Positions 25,974-35,570 of a DNA stretch of 64,000 bases are shown here, one piece after another. The position numbers and the translations under genes were made by a program. Origin of the DNA: an uncultured Bacteroidales bacterium (lineage in GTDB: Bacteria; Bacteroidota; Bacteroidia; Bacteroidales; Bacteroidaceae); the NCBI GenBank assembly GCA_945833885.1, contig CAMAFY010000001.1, positions 326,910 to 390,909 of the forward strand, in the 5' to 3' direction. The notes beneath the pieces are model-generated. The model was not told the origin of the DNA. It made no database searches and saw only the letters and a program-made list of their open reading frames with translations. Every line of letters starts with the position of its first letter. The first letter of the stretch is position 1.

Positions 25974-28900
25974 TTATCCGTTGATCTTGTATTCCATACC
26001 CTTAGAAGTGATGAAATCGAGGACTTGTCTCGTAGGATTGATCTTCATCACTGGGGTTGTTAGATGCAGACGAGTGTTTTGCGTAGGGTCGCAAAGCGTG
26101 AATTCCAAATCGCAACCACCCTCGTTAGGTGCTTCGTCATGGGAATGTTGCAACGGGTTCGCTTGATGGGTATGGTTCTGCCCCTCGTTTTTCGCGGTTT
26201 CTGAAGCGTTGGTTTCCTCAATCGCTGTCAGCAATTCGTTGATATCGGTTTCGTCAATTTCATTGATATTCACGACAATATTCACCGATTTTATCCTTGA
26301 AGATCTGACATCTGCAAGGAATTCCACTTTGGAAATATTGAGTTCTGGCAAGGGGTCTCCCCATTTACGAGGTTGCACATTGGCCGTAATGAACAGTGAT
26401 GCTCCAACGAGGAAGTAGCCTTTGAATTGTGCCCATGCCTCTCCGAACAACGCAATCTGCCCTTTTCCGCTGAAGTCTTCCAGCGTAACACGTCCAAAAG
26501 GAACTTCGCGCTTGGTGAAACGCTCTTCAACTGCCGTGACAATACCACCAAGATATACTACCTGGTTCATGAAAGGATTCAGGTCTTCAATCTTCTCCAT
26601 CTGCAAATTGCATACGTAATCAAGGACAAGTTTGAAGTCATCAAGAGGGTGTCCGGAGATGTAGATGGAAATCAGTTCACGCTCCTTATTGAGACGTTCA
26701 AGGTCACTCCATGTATTATAGATTTGGGAAGGCGCAGGTTTTTTAACTTCAATAGAGTCGAAATCCCCAAAAAGCAAGCCTTGTGATTCCTGTTTTTCCG
26801 TTTGATAGCGTTGACCATAGTTGACAAGTATCTCGAGAAATGACGTTCCGCGCTCGTCAGGAACAAAATACTGTTCACGACAGATTTCGGTAAAACTGTC
26901 GAAAGCACCGGCAAGAACAAGACATTCCAGGCTCTTTCTGTTACAGGTATTGAGGTTTACTCGTTCAAAGAAGTCGTACACATCCTTGAATTTGCCGTTC
27001 TTTACCCGCTCTTCAATGATGGTTCGAACAGCATTTTCACCAACACCCTTTATCCCGGCAAGGCCAAAGCGGATGTTACCCTCGGCATTCACGCTGAACT
27101 TTGACAAGGATTCGTTGACGTCAGGGCTGAGTGTCTTAATGCCCATAGAGCGGCATTCCTCCATCAGTTTCTGAACTTCGGTAATCTTATCACCGCGGCA
27201 TGAAAGCAGGGCTGCCATATATTCAGCGGGATAATGCGCTTTCAGATATGCCGTTTGATAGGCAACCCAACTGTAACATGCGGCATGCGACTTGTTGAAA
27301 GCATAGGAAGCGAACTTCTCCCAATCGCCCCAAATGCGCTCCAGGATTTGAGGATCGTGACCGTTTCGTGTGCCGCCTTCTATGAATTTCGGCTTCATTT
27401 TCGCTACGATGTCCGCCTTTTTCTTACCCATAGCCTTGCGCAGAGCATCGCTTTCACCGCGTGTAAAGTCTGCAAGTTGTCGGGAAAGAAGCATCACTTG
27501 TTCCTGATAAACCGTAATGCCATACGTGTCTTTCAGGTATTTTTCCATGCAGGGGATATCGTAAGATATCTCTTCCCTTCCGTTCTTTCGTGCGATAAAC
27601 GAAGGGATCTTATCCATCGGTCCGGGTCGATATAGCGCATTCATGGCAATAAGATCCTCAAAGACTGTAGGATGAAGTTCACGCAGATACTTTCGCATAC
27701 CAGGGGATTCAAATTGGAAAGTTCCCACAGTTTGTCCTGCCTGATACAGATTATAAGTCAGTTCATCATCGATGGGAATGTTGTCAAGGTCCACATCAAT
27801 ACCCCTGGATATCTTCACATTCTTTACGGCTTCCTTCTGCTCTGAAAGAGTTTTCAGGCCAAGAAAGTCCATTTTGATGAGCCCCGTTGATTCTATGACA
27901 TGACCATCGTATTGCGTCACGGCGGTCTTTATGTCCGGAAAATCGGGGTCTGCAGCCGTACTTACCGGAACATGCTCACTGATAGGGTCACGACAGATAA
28001 TGAATCCACAGGCATGAATACCGATATTACGGACTGTTCCTTCAAGCATTCGCGCATATTTGATTGTATTCCGCATGCGAGGATCATTGGAAGCCTCGGC
28101 CATTTGCAGTTCTTTTGTGACCTTTATAATGTTCGTCAGGTTGGATTTCATTCCATCCGGCAAACGATCGGGTATGGCTTTGCATAATGCGTTGGTGGTA
28201 TCAAGGGGAACTTTCTCCACGCGAGCAACATCCTTGATGGAGTTCTTCGCAGCCATGGTACCGTAGGTAATGATATGAGCGCAGTTTTCTACACCATATT
28301 TATTCATTACCCATTGCAAAACCCTGCCGCGTCCTTCGTCATCGAAGTCCGTATCTATATCAGGAAGAGAAATACGATCGGGGTTCAGGAAGCGCTCGAA
28401 CAGCAAATCGTACTTTAAAGGATCAATCTTCGTGATGCCAAGACAATAGGCCACCACACTTCCTGCGGCAGAACCGCGTCCAGGACCTACCCAAACACCC
28501 AGTTCCTGCCGTGCGGAATTGATAAAGTCCTGCACAATGAGGAAGTATCCGGGGAAACCCATTGTCTTCATGATGTGAAGTTCGAAACGGATTCTGTCGC
28601 ATACTTCACCGGAAAGTGGCGCTCCGTAAATGCGTTCTGCACCTTCGTAGGCAAGTTTTGCCAAATAATCGGCTTCGAATTTAATGCGATAGATTTTCTC
28701 GAATCCGCCTAACTTTTCGATTTTTGCACGTCCCTCATCCTCCGGAAGGGGATTTTCTCCGTTTTCATCGCTGGTGAATTCTCTAAAAAGGTCGTCCTCG
28801 CTGAATTTTTCGCGCCATTCCTCTTCGGTTCCAAAAGACTCTGGAATGGGAAAGAACGGCATAATGGGGGGACTTTCTATATCATAAACTTCGACTTTAT

Positions 28901-29771
28901 CGAGAATTTCAAGCGTATTCGTCATCGTTTCGGGCATATCTCCAAAGACACTTTCCATCTCTGCCCGTGTTTTGAACCACTCTTGTTTGGAGTAACGCAT
29001 ACGATTGGGGTCATCCAGTTCCTTACCCGTCGAGAGACAGAGTAGGTGATCATGGGCCTCTGCATTCTCCTCGTTGACAAAATGGCTGTCGTTGGTGCAG
29101 ATAAGTTTAATGTTATAGCGGCGAGCAAGATCTATAAGATGGGGCTCCACACTTTTCTGCAACTGAAATGTTTCGCGGTTTGCAAGGATAGACGGGTCCT
29201 TAACTTCATGACGTTGCAGTTCAAGATAAAAATCTTCACCCCAGATATTCTTGAACCATTCCACACGTTCTTCAGCAGCCTTCATATCACCTGCCGCAAT
29301 ATGCTTGGGAATTTCACCACCAAGACAGGCAGAAGATATGATAAGTCCCTCATGAAAACGCTCAAGATCGGCAAAGTCCGTGCGAGGATGCATATAAAAA
29401 CCGTCGACCCATGAGCGGCTGACAAGGCGAATGAGGTTATGATATCCGACTTCATTCTTCGCAAGTACCACGAGATGCCATCCTCCTTTGTCCTGCTTTT
29501 GCTCCATAAGTTTCTTATCGCCTCGACGGGCTACGTACATTTCGCAGCCAAATATCGGTTTGAAAGGTTCCAGACCTTCCTTCTTCCTGCCTTTATTTAC
29601 CTTTTGACAATAGTCAAAGAATTCTTTAATTCCAAACATATTGCCGTGGTCCGTAATGGCCATGCCCTTCATTCCATCTTTAACAGCCTTATCTACCAAC
29701 TGATTGATGGGACTTTGGCCGTCGAGAAGGGAGTAATAAGTATGAACGTGCAGATGTACAAAATCAAGCAT
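25974..29771 (-). CDS. dnaE: DNA polymerase III subunit alpha
   Basis: Replicative polymerase of the C family, 1,265 residues. The N-terminal PHP domain starts with FVHLHVHTYYSLLDGQ. The palm motif PDIDTDF provides two catalytic aspartates and KMDFLGLKTL the third. The helix-hairpin-helix and OB regions follow (IYISGHPLDDFKLVLDY, then VAVEERFTKRE-like OB start). There is no exonuclease insertion, so it is DnaE and not PolC. The C-terminal tail is low-complexity and acidic (ETNASETAKNEGQNHTHQ). It is followed by the glycosyltransferase and the 24917-24967 terminator. Confidence 0.97.
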   Translation of the reverse strand: MLDFVHLHVHTYYSLLDGQSPINQLVDKAVKDGMKGMAITDHGNMFGIKEFFDYCQKVNKGRKKEGLEPFKPIFGCEMYVARRGDKKLMEQKQDKGGWHLVVLAKNEVGYHNLIRLVSRSWVDGFYMHPRTDFADLERFHEGLIISSACLGGEIPKHIAAGDMKAAEERVEWFKNIWGEDFYLELQRHEVKDPSILANRETFQLQKSVEPHLIDLARRYNIKLICTNDSHFVNEENAEAHDHLLCLSTGKELDDPNRMRYSKQEWFKTRAEMESVFGDMPETMTNTLEILDKVEVYDIESPPIMPFFPIPESFGTEEEWREKFSEDDLFREFTSDENGENPLPEDEGRAKIEKLGGFEKIYRIKFEADYLAKLAYEGAERIYGAPLSGEVCDRIRFELHIMKTMGFPGYFLIVQDFINSARQELGVWVGPGRGSAAGSVVAYCLGITKIDPLKYDLLFERFLNPDRISLPDIDTDFDDEGRGRVLQWVMNKYGVENCAHIITYGTMAAKNSIKDVARVEKVPLDTTNALCKAIPDRLPDGMKSNLTNIIKVTKELQMAEASNDPRMRNTIKYARMLEGTVRNIGIHACGFIICRDPISEHVPVSTAADPDFPDIKTAVTQYDGHVIESTGLIKMDFLGLKTLSEQKEAVKNVKISRGIDVDLDNIPIDDELTYNLYQAGQTVGTFQFESPGMRKYLRELHPTVFEDLIAMNALYRPGPMDKIPSFIARKNGREEISYDIPCMEKYLKDTYGITVYQEQVMLLSRQLADFTRGESDALRKAMGKKKADIVAKMKPKFIEGGTRNGHDPQILERIWGDWEKFASYAFNKSHAACYSWVAYQTAYLKAHYPAEYMAALLSCRGDKITEVQKLMEECRSMGIKTLSPDVNESLSKFSVNAEGNIRFGLAGIKGVGENAVRTIIEERVKNGKFKDVYDFFERVNLNTCNRKSLECLVLAGAFDSFTEICREQYFVPDERGTSFLEILVNYGQRYQTEKQESQGLLFGDFDSIEVKKPAPSQIYNTWSDLERLNKERELISIYISGHPLDDFKLVLDYVCNLQMEKIEDLNPFMNQVVYLGGIVTAVEERFTKREVPFGRVTLEDFSGKGQIALFGEAWAQFKGYFLVGASLFITANVQPRKWGDPLPELNISKVEFLADVRSSRIKSVNIVVNINEIDETDINELLTAIEETNASETAKNEGQNHTHQANPLQHSHDEAPNEGGCDLEFTLCDPTQNTRLHLTTPVMKINPTRQVLDFITSKGMEYKING

Positions 29772-30184
29772 AACGAATATCGATTAAGGGACAGAGGGTG
29801 TTTTTCTACGATGAAATCGCCTTTTTGATTCTTTTTTACTGGAAAAAGATGTATCGAAGCGGGATATATGAAAGTTTACTTCTGAACTTTTAGAAGATAG
29901 AAACTATCAAAACGGGGATGGGATACAGCCATCAGGGGGAAATGATATGGTTCAAACCGAGAAGACGCAAGCACAAAACAGGAAACGGAAAGAACGTTTA
30001 GACATAAATCCATCCTCCTTATTTATATAATGTGTCATCACTTTTCTGCTGAAAAGAGGGGGATTATGTGTTAATTCCCCGTATGACGATGAAAGAATGG
30101 ATGAAAAAAAATCAAACGATCAACATGCTTCTTACAAACAGAAAACGTCGATGAAATCATGGTTATTTGCATCCATCAAGTCAA
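29772..30184. other. Intergenic gap between dnaE and the porin gene
   Basis: 413 bp without a supportable gene. It should hold the leftward dnaE promoter, but I find no exact TAnnTTTG match. A minus-strand T8 tract lies near 30103-30112, shortly after the porin stop, with no strong stem before it. Confidence 0.4.
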
Positions 30185-32326
30185 TCAGTTGAAGAAATTC
30201 CAACTTATACCGAAACGGAACACCCGTTGATTTGTAGGATAATGCGGAGCCATGAAGTAATTTCCAGAACCACAGTTGACATGTCCCATCATAACATAGA
30301 ACCTGCAGTTCTTAAGATGGAAGTTTGCATACACATTCACCCATGGATAATTACCTATTTTCTGACGCCATCCTTCATCTTGCACAGCATATCCACCAAT
30401 CATCGGCGAATAAGCCGGAGCATAATATTTGGTAAAATAGAGCACGTCTGCGCCGATTTCAGTACGGAGAACCTTGGCTACTTTGAAATGAAGATAAAGA
30501 TTTGACCACGCATTAAACAAAGGAAGCGGGAGAACTTTATCATCAGATGTTTTTTGAAGTGTCAATCTATTCTCCCAATTAAGCGGCCCAAGGACAAAAT
30601 CCTGGTGCAATGCCAACTGCACTAATTGGATGTTATGTACTGCCTGCATGGGGGTTACTCCATAGAGCATGGTAGATTGCACGGCATCAGTCTCACCTCC
30701 TTCTGCGGTAGTTCCTTGCTTTTGAATCTGTTGCCAGAAAGTATGATTCTGAATGGTTTCAAACGATGCTGTCAACCGCGTTTTTCTCCATGCCAATTCG
30801 CCCTCTATTCGGGCTCGGAACACTTTGGACAAGTCTTTGTCCCACCACGCCGTTGAACTGTGAAAATGGCGATAATAGTACGAAGGTTCCTCATTACGGA
30901 CAAAGCCTCGTGCTACAATTCTCAGGCTATCCCTGCGTATTGGGATGTTGAATGTGATGTTTCCCTCCACATTGAATTCACCCCAGTCCGATCCGGTGGT
31001 GCGCATTTCGCCTAAAACATCGTAGTGAAACACCTTGCCTCCTTGCCTCATTAACTGGGCACCCAGCGTAATGTAGTTATAATGTTCGGACTGTTGCTTC
31101 AAATCCTTGTCTGGCAGGCTGAAACTTGTGAACTCATGTTTCGCAAAAAGCCGCATTCCCGTCTTTACCCACCGTTTGAACCCTTCGCTCATCTCAATGG
31201 CCAGCGTGTTTTGAACCGAAACGTATCGCGTCATATCATTGATACTGTCACCCGGATTGGCAAGGAATTGTTCGGCATAAAAGCCATTCGCGCCTTGATG
31301 ATCAATGTAGTATCTACGGTTATGCTCCACTTTCATTGTATGGATAAACGCTGCAACCGGAATAAAAAACCGAGTCATTGTGGAGTCCAATTCTACAGTA
31401 ACAGGTCCTGAAGCGGCACTATCAGCGGGCAAAGTCGAAGTTCCGGCTATGGCTACGGAGTCCATAGAACCAGAAAGGACTATTTTCCCTTCTGCATCGC
31501 GCCATTGATAATACCCGAGATTGTAGCGATGGGTGAGGAAAAGGCGATTGATTTTCAGTCGGTTGTAAGCATTGTCCATACGAACCGGCATATCGGCAGG
31601 GGCATACTTCGTAGAATAATACTCAGGATGCAGGATAAAGTTGTCGTCTGAAAGGCCGCCATTTTCTGCGTTTTTCGTACGGTCCATCACATAAGCGCTG
31701 TGCATCTGATAGCGTTCTCCGCGATAACTGCCGAAAATCTTAGCCGCAATACTCGATTGTTGCTGTTGTTCGAAATAGCCACGCCCATAAAGATAGTCCA
31801 CCTTAAAGCCCATTCCGGCGCGTTTGCCGGCATTTGTGGCAAAAAGTGCGCGAAGTCGGTCATCACCATTTGTCTTATTACCCTGAGACATATAAGAAAG
31901 ATTGGTAATAGGCGACTTTGTGTTTGTGTAAGCACAATCGTTTACAGACTCAAGAACATAACTATAAGGCTTTTCAAACACGAATTGCTGCCCTATCATC
32001 GCATCTTGGTTTCCATTATAGAGGCGTGCTATCCGTGGAGCACCAAGATTTCCCGTTGTGTTGTACTCTCCAAACTTGCCTTCTGTGCGGTTATCGTTCT
32101 GGAAAAGATGGGGGACGGTGTCGGGAACTGTCGGGGTTATGGTGCCAAACCGTTCATCGATGGTCCATGTAGTAAGGCCCCGCGGGACATATTCGGCAGA
32201 ATCTTTTTGTTGAGAGCGCGCCCCCCTATCGGCGTTATTACCACCCATTCGAGGATTTTGTCCCCGTGTAAAAGTCGCAATCAGCAGGAGACACATCAAG
32301 AATGCCATGCGAAGACCGTTCCGCAT
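30185..32326 (-). CDS. Putative outer-membrane porin (Bacteroidetes family)
   Basis: Large exported protein resembling the Bacteroidetes putative porin family (PF14121-like). A signal peptide (MRNGLRMAFLMCLLLIATFTRGQ) is followed by a low-complexity linker, then the recognisable WTIDERFGTITPTVPDTVPHLFQN segment. Many alternating aromatic strands and a terminal WNFFN follow; the C-terminal Phe-rich strand is typical of beta-barrels. I use ATG 32326, since the longer frame (to 32410) adds a 28-residue basic extension before the signal peptide. dapA is 151 bp upstream on the same strand, so cotranscription is possible. Cargo is unknown. Confidence 0.8.
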   Translation of the reverse strand: MRNGLRMAFLMCLLLIATFTRGQNPRMGGNNADRGARSQQKDSAEYVPRGLTTWTIDERFGTITPTVPDTVPHLFQNDNRTEGKFGEYNTTGNLGAPRIARLYNGNQDAMIGQQFVFEKPYSYVLESVNDCAYTNTKSPITNLSYMSQGNKTNGDDRLRALFATNAGKRAGMGFKVDYLYGRGYFEQQQQSSIAAKIFGSYRGERYQMHSAYVMDRTKNAENGGLSDDNFILHPEYYSTKYAPADMPVRMDNAYNRLKINRLFLTHRYNLGYYQWRDAEGKIVLSGSMDSVAIAGTSTLPADSAASGPVTVELDSTMTRFFIPVAAFIHTMKVEHNRRYYIDHQGANGFYAEQFLANPGDSINDMTRYVSVQNTLAIEMSEGFKRWVKTGMRLFAKHEFTSFSLPDKDLKQQSEHYNYITLGAQLMRQGGKVFHYDVLGEMRTTGSDWGEFNVEGNITFNIPIRRDSLRIVARGFVRNEEPSYYYRHFHSSTAWWDKDLSKVFRARIEGELAWRKTRLTASFETIQNHTFWQQIQKQGTTAEGGETDAVQSTMLYGVTPMQAVHNIQLVQLALHQDFVLGPLNWENRLTLQKTSDDKVLPLPLFNAWSNLYLHFKVAKVLRTEIGADVLYFTKYYAPAYSPMIGGYAVQDEGWRQKIGNYPWVNVYANFHLKNCRFYVMMGHVNCGSGNYFMAPHYPTNQRVFRFGISWNFFN

Positions 32327-32477
32327 GGCAAAAGACAGGAATCGTGTTAAACGGTTTTTTTTACCGGACGACAAGATATCAATAATGTGGATATTCGAAA
32401 TTCTTTTCATGTGAAGTTGGAAAAAGGAATGTCATCCTTTGACGACTACTCCGTCATAGCGGCCTTACCGACACGTA

Positions 32478-33398
32478 TCAACAATCGTTGTACTTAGCGT
32501 CTTGAGCATTCACTCCCAGTACCTGCAAGGCTGTGACGATAGCCTTGTTCGTTTTTTCACTCACAGGCACCAGCGGTAATCTAAGGACATTGCTGCACAT
32601 CCCACGATAATGCATCATACATTTCACACCAGCAGGGTTACCTTCGGCAAAGGCAAGACGGAAAATTTCCGCCATACTACGGTGAATGTCAAGTGCAGCA
32701 TCGTAACGCCCTTCAAGCGCAGCGTGGATCAACTCCCCCATTTCTTCGGCAAAGGCGTTTCCTGTTGCCGAAATCAAGCCGTCGCCACCGAGGAGAGCCG
32801 TTTCGAGTGCAATGGCATCATCACCGCTGATTACCCCAAAGCCATCAGGGGCATCTGCAAGAATCTGCTCAACTTGCTGAAGATTGCCACTGGCCTCCTT
32901 GATTGCTACAATGTCTTCAAAGTCATTTGCCAGACGAACGACCGTTTCTGGAAGAAGGTTTACGCCAGTTCGACCCGGGATATTATAGAGAACGATTGGA
33001 AGTGGCGAGGCATCTGCAACCGCAGCAAAGTGCCGATAGAGTCCTTCCTGCGAGGGTTTGTTGTAATAAGGCGCGACAACGAGCACACCATCAAAGCCAT
33101 CAAGGTTGGCTGTTGCAAGATATTCGCATAACTGGCGCGTATTGTTGGAACCGCATCCCAGCAAAAGAGGAACCCGTCCGTCCACAGTTTCCACAAAGGT
33201 GTCCATTACCATTTCCTTTTCCTCTTCGCTAAGCGTGGGCGTTTCTGCGGTAGTTCCAAGTACACACAAATAGTCTACACATCCCTGATTGAGAAGATAT
33301 AGTATGTGTTCACGGAGTGCGAAGAAATCAATGTTGCCCTCTGGGGTAAAGGGGGTGACAACTGCCACGCCATAACCTTTGAATATGTTTGTTCTCAT
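32478..33398 (-). CDS. dapA: 4-hydroxy-tetrahydrodipicolinate synthase
   Basis: Condenses pyruvate and aspartate semialdehyde, the entry step to diaminopimelate and lysine for cell-wall and protein synthesis. 306 residues, as usual for DapA. Motifs are VLGTTAETPTL, the catalytic Tyr138 in LYNIPGRTG and the Schiff-base Lys167 in VAIKEASGN. The start is ATG 33398 (MRTNIFKGYGVAVVTPF); 28 further in-frame codons upstream belong to a structured leader. A good promoter lies at 33526-33558, and a terminator-like hairpin sits between promoter and start, suggesting attenuation. Confidence 0.95.
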   Translation of the reverse strand: MRTNIFKGYGVAVVTPFTPEGNIDFFALREHILYLLNQGCVDYLCVLGTTAETPTLSEEEKEMVMDTFVETVDGRVPLLLGCGSNNTRQLCEYLATANLDGFDGVLVVAPYYNKPSQEGLYRHFAAVADASPLPIVLYNIPGRTGVNLLPETVVRLANDFEDIVAIKEASGNLQQVEQILADAPDGFGVISGDDAIALETALLGGDGLISATGNAFAEEMGELIHAALEGRYDAALDIHRSMAEIFRLAFAEGNPAGVKCMMHYRGMCSNVLRLPLVPVSEKTNKAIVTALQVLGVNAQDAKYNDC

Positions 33399-33434
33399 CT
33401 TGTTTGTGATTGTAATTTTTTCGGACCTTGTGAC

Positions 33435-33485
33435 AAAAAAACTTTGTATGAGAGGTGCTAATTTTGGTAACCCCTCCCTCATACA
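33435..33485 (-). promoter_or_regulatory. Terminator-like hairpin in the dapA leader (attenuator candidate)
   Basis: On the minus strand TGTATGAG (33485-33478) pairs perfectly with CTCATACA (33452-33445). Some inner pairs (AGG/CCT) are possible. The stem is followed after AAG by seven T (33441-33435). It lies inside the predicted 5' leader, about 37-87 bases before ATG 33398. A termination signal at this place would stop transcription before dapA unless an alternative fold forms. The regulator is unknown; I do not recognise a lysine riboswitch. Confidence 0.5.
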
Positions 33486-33525
33486 TCCAATGTCGTTCTT
33501 AGAGCCGTCGGACCTTTTATGTCTA

Positions 33526-33558
33526 CAAAATTACGACTTTTTTCGCGGACTTCGCAAA
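33526..33558 (-). promoter_or_regulatory. Bacteroidetes promoter for dapA
   Basis: Minus-strand TTTG (33558-33555), a 21-base spacer and TAATTTTG (33533-33526). Predicted start near 33520, leader about 120 bases. Both boxes match the phylum consensus. Confidence 0.75.
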
Positions 33559-33561
33559 CAA

Positions 33562-33602
33562 ATGAGGCAAAAAAAGCCTAATGTTCCGCATTAGCACCTC
33601 AT
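33562..33602. other. Nested hairpin upstream of the dapA promoter
   Basis: Outer arms ATGAGG (33562-33567) and CCTCAT (33597-33602) enclose a second stem CTAATG (33578-33583) and CATTAG (33589-33594). Read on the minus strand, the inner stem is followed by a T7 run, which resembles a terminator for a leftward transcript arriving from the gap. Confidence 0.4.
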
Positions 33603-33619
33603 AATCTTTTCTCGACATC

Positions 33620-33651
33620 AAAAAAAGGGTATTATATGCCCCACCCTTTTT
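33620..33651 (-). terminator. Terminator-like hairpin in the dapA-prs gap
   Basis: AAAAAGGGT (33622-33630) and ACCCTTTTT (33643-33651) with a 12-base loop. A/T runs on both sides mean it could act in either direction, slightly better leftward (seven T). No gene ends here. Confidence 0.4.
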
Positions 33652-33916
33652 GTCAATCTATCGAGGATTCACAACACGCTCATTTCACACCTGATTCCCT
33701 ACTTCAGAGTGTTTTGTAATATCATTTACGGGCTTTAAGGGAAAACACACTGAAATTTTATCTGCTTAATTTCGCATCAGGATGTGTTTTTCTTGTCATC
33801 TTAATGAGATTTTTATGGAAAAACCTTAATAAAAACTGCATATCTCAAACGAATGACGGATACCCGGAATGAGAAACGCCCCCCCCTCGATTTCACGAAT
33901 GAACACTCCATGCTGG

Positions 33917-34004
33917 AAAGTACGGAACTTTTGTCATCAAAATGCGGAGGAATCGATGGGAAAGTACGGAAGTTTTACTTGTAAAGCACGGCACTTTTTC
34001 AAGC
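33917..34004. repeat. 22-bp-period intergenic repeat array D (4 units)
   Basis: Units start at 33917, 33939, 33961 and 33983, with the CGG core at 33923, 33945, 33967 and 33989, exactly 22 apart. All are forward: AAAGTACGGAACTTT, a diverged AAAATGCGGAGGAAT, AAAGTACGGAAGTTT and AAAGCACGGCACTTT. The array sits in the divergent dapA-prs gap, about 500 bp from either gene. Confidence 0.85.
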
Positions 34005-34410
34005 CTTATCAAACAAGTAAACAAACGGATTCAAAACTTAGCGAACTATTGCTCTGTCCATGAAGCGAATTCTCGGTACACAGATAAAGGAAATGCATTT
34101 TTTTCGACGCCTGACAACTTAGTAATCAAGATGTAAGACTCCTTGAAATTGATATTTCGAGAGCATGTTTTCAGTTAACAACATCTCTGTTATCGATTAT
34201 TTTTCTCTGCGGATGAATAACCACAAGATAACGCATTTCTGCGCTATTTTCAGCATCATTCAGGACGAAGAAACAACACACACATAAATATCACACGCAT
34301 CTCAACAAAATAAAGGACACCTTTAGACACACATTTTCCCATAATAGATAACGTGCGGGGTTGCCAAAAAAAAGCGAGAATGGGCGACAAATGTACTTTT
34401 TTTACGTTTT

Positions 34411-34445
34411 TTTGAGTTCAAACCACGGAAAATTGACTATATTTG
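34411..34445 (+). promoter_or_regulatory. Candidate promoter for prs
   Basis: TATATTTG (34438-34445) fits TAnnTTTG. TTTG at 34411-34414 is 23 bases upstream, slightly longer than usual spacing. Predicted leader about 57 bases. Confidence 0.55.
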
Positions 34446-34508
34446 CGGCATCTTCTTGATATGGATATTTAACACATCCCGTCCAACATAGTAAACTTCC
34501 CCACAATT

Positions 34509-35441
34509 ATGAGTTCAAATCTCAAAGTATTCTGCGGTACAAAATCCAAGTACCTTGCTGAAAAACTCTGCGACAGCCTCGGCGTTCCTCTTGGAAAACT
34601 TGAAATTACCTATTTCTCTGACGGAGAATTCGAGGTATGTTATCTTGAGAGCGTCCGCAACTGTGATGTGTATCTCGTACAGAGCACCTTCCCCAGCTCC
34701 GACAATCTTATGGAACTTCTGCTCATGATTGACGCTGCCAAGCGCGCTTCTGCAAGAACCGTAAACGCTGTCATCCCTTATTTCGGATGGGCACGCCAGG
34801 ACCGTAAAAGCAAACCCCGCGTAAGTATTGCTGCAAAACTCGTCGCCAACCTCCTCAGTGTTGCGGGAGTCAACCGTGTTTTGACCATGGATTTACATGC
34901 CGATCAGGAGCAAGGTTTCTTCGAAGTTCCGGTTGACCATCTCTATGCTTCCAGCATTATGGTCCCCTACATCAAGAGCCTGAACCTTAAGAATCTGTGC
35001 ATAGCATCGCCAGATGTCGGTGGTTCCAAGCGCGCCAGCAGTTATGCCAAATATTTTGACTGTCCTCTTATCATCGGAAACAAGACCCGTGCACGTGCTA
35101 ACGAGGTTGCAACCATGACACTTATCGGTGATGTTAAGGACATGGATGTTGTCATCATTGATGATATGGTGGACACTGCCGGCACTATCACCAAGGCCGC
35201 AGACCTTATTAAGGCACAAGGAGCGCGCTCAGTACGGGCCATTGCTAGTCATTGTATCATGTCTGGACCTGCTGATGAGCGTGTAGAAAAAAGCGCGCTT
35301 GAGGAAATGGTCTTCACAGACTCTATTCCTTATCATGGAAGTTGCAAAAAGGTGAAGCAACTAACCGTGGCTGATCTGTTTGCAGAAACCATACATCGTG
35401 AACTCAACGGACAGAGTATCAGCGACCAATACCTGTTCTAA
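34509..35441 (+). CDS. prs: Ribose-phosphate pyrophosphokinase
   Basis: Makes PRPP from ribose 5-phosphate and ATP for purine, pyrimidine, His and Trp synthesis. 310 residues, class I length. N-terminal FCGTKSKYLAEKL, the ATP-binding/flexible loop AARQDRKSKPR equivalent (WARQDRKSKPR), the metal site MDLHADQEQGFFEVPVDHL, and the PRPP loop VVIIDDMVDTAGT are all present. The gene has its own promoter. A hairpin at 35478-35525 lies between it and the PBP gene. Confidence 0.97.
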   Translation: MSSNLKVFCGTKSKYLAEKLCDSLGVPLGKLEITYFSDGEFEVCYLESVRNCDVYLVQSTFPSSDNLMELLLMIDAAKRASARTVNAVIPYFGWARQDRKSKPRVSIAAKLVANLLSVAGVNRVLTMDLHADQEQGFFEVPVDHLYASSIMVPYIKSLNLKNLCIASPDVGGSKRASSYAKYFDCPLIIGNKTRARANEVATMTLIGDVKDMDVVIIDDMVDTAGTITKAADLIKAQGARSVRAIASHCIMSGPADERVEKSALEEMVFTDSIPYHGSCKKVKQLTVADLFAETIHRELNGQSISDQYLF

Positions 35442-35477
35442 GAGATACCCCCCTCAGATTTTCTTATAGCATTCTAT

Positions 35478-35525
35478 GGCCAAACAGCGGGAAGCGCCCC
35501 ACCAAGCCCCTGCCGTTTGGCCTTT
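35478..35525 (+). terminator. Possible terminator after prs
   Basis: GGCCAAAC (35478-35485) pairs perfectly with GTTTGGCC (35515-35522), with G/C pairs possible inside, followed by TTTCT. The weak T-tail leaves termination uncertain. Confidence 0.45.
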
Positions 35526-35570
35526 CTACTCTTTATATCACCCTACCCTCCATTACAAAAGTTTTGATAT

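Larger units (their letters stand above)
33399..34508. other. Large divergent intergenic region dapA-prs
   Basis: 1,110 bp without a supportable protein gene. It contains, left to right: the dapA leader hairpin, the dapA promoter, two further hairpins (33562-33602 and 33620-33651), repeat array D and the prs promoter. A run of eight C lies at 33879-33886. No tRNA or known RNA was recognised. Confidence 0.6.

Noticed and set aside
33399..33482. N-terminal extension of DapA (28 residues)
   Set aside because: Encoded by the leader hairpin; family members start at the MRTNIFKGYG-type position.
33399..33490. Lysine-rich leader peptide controlling dapA
   Set aside because: An ATG near 33487 opens a frame with scattered lysines, but there is no run of lysine codons and it overlaps dapA out of frame.
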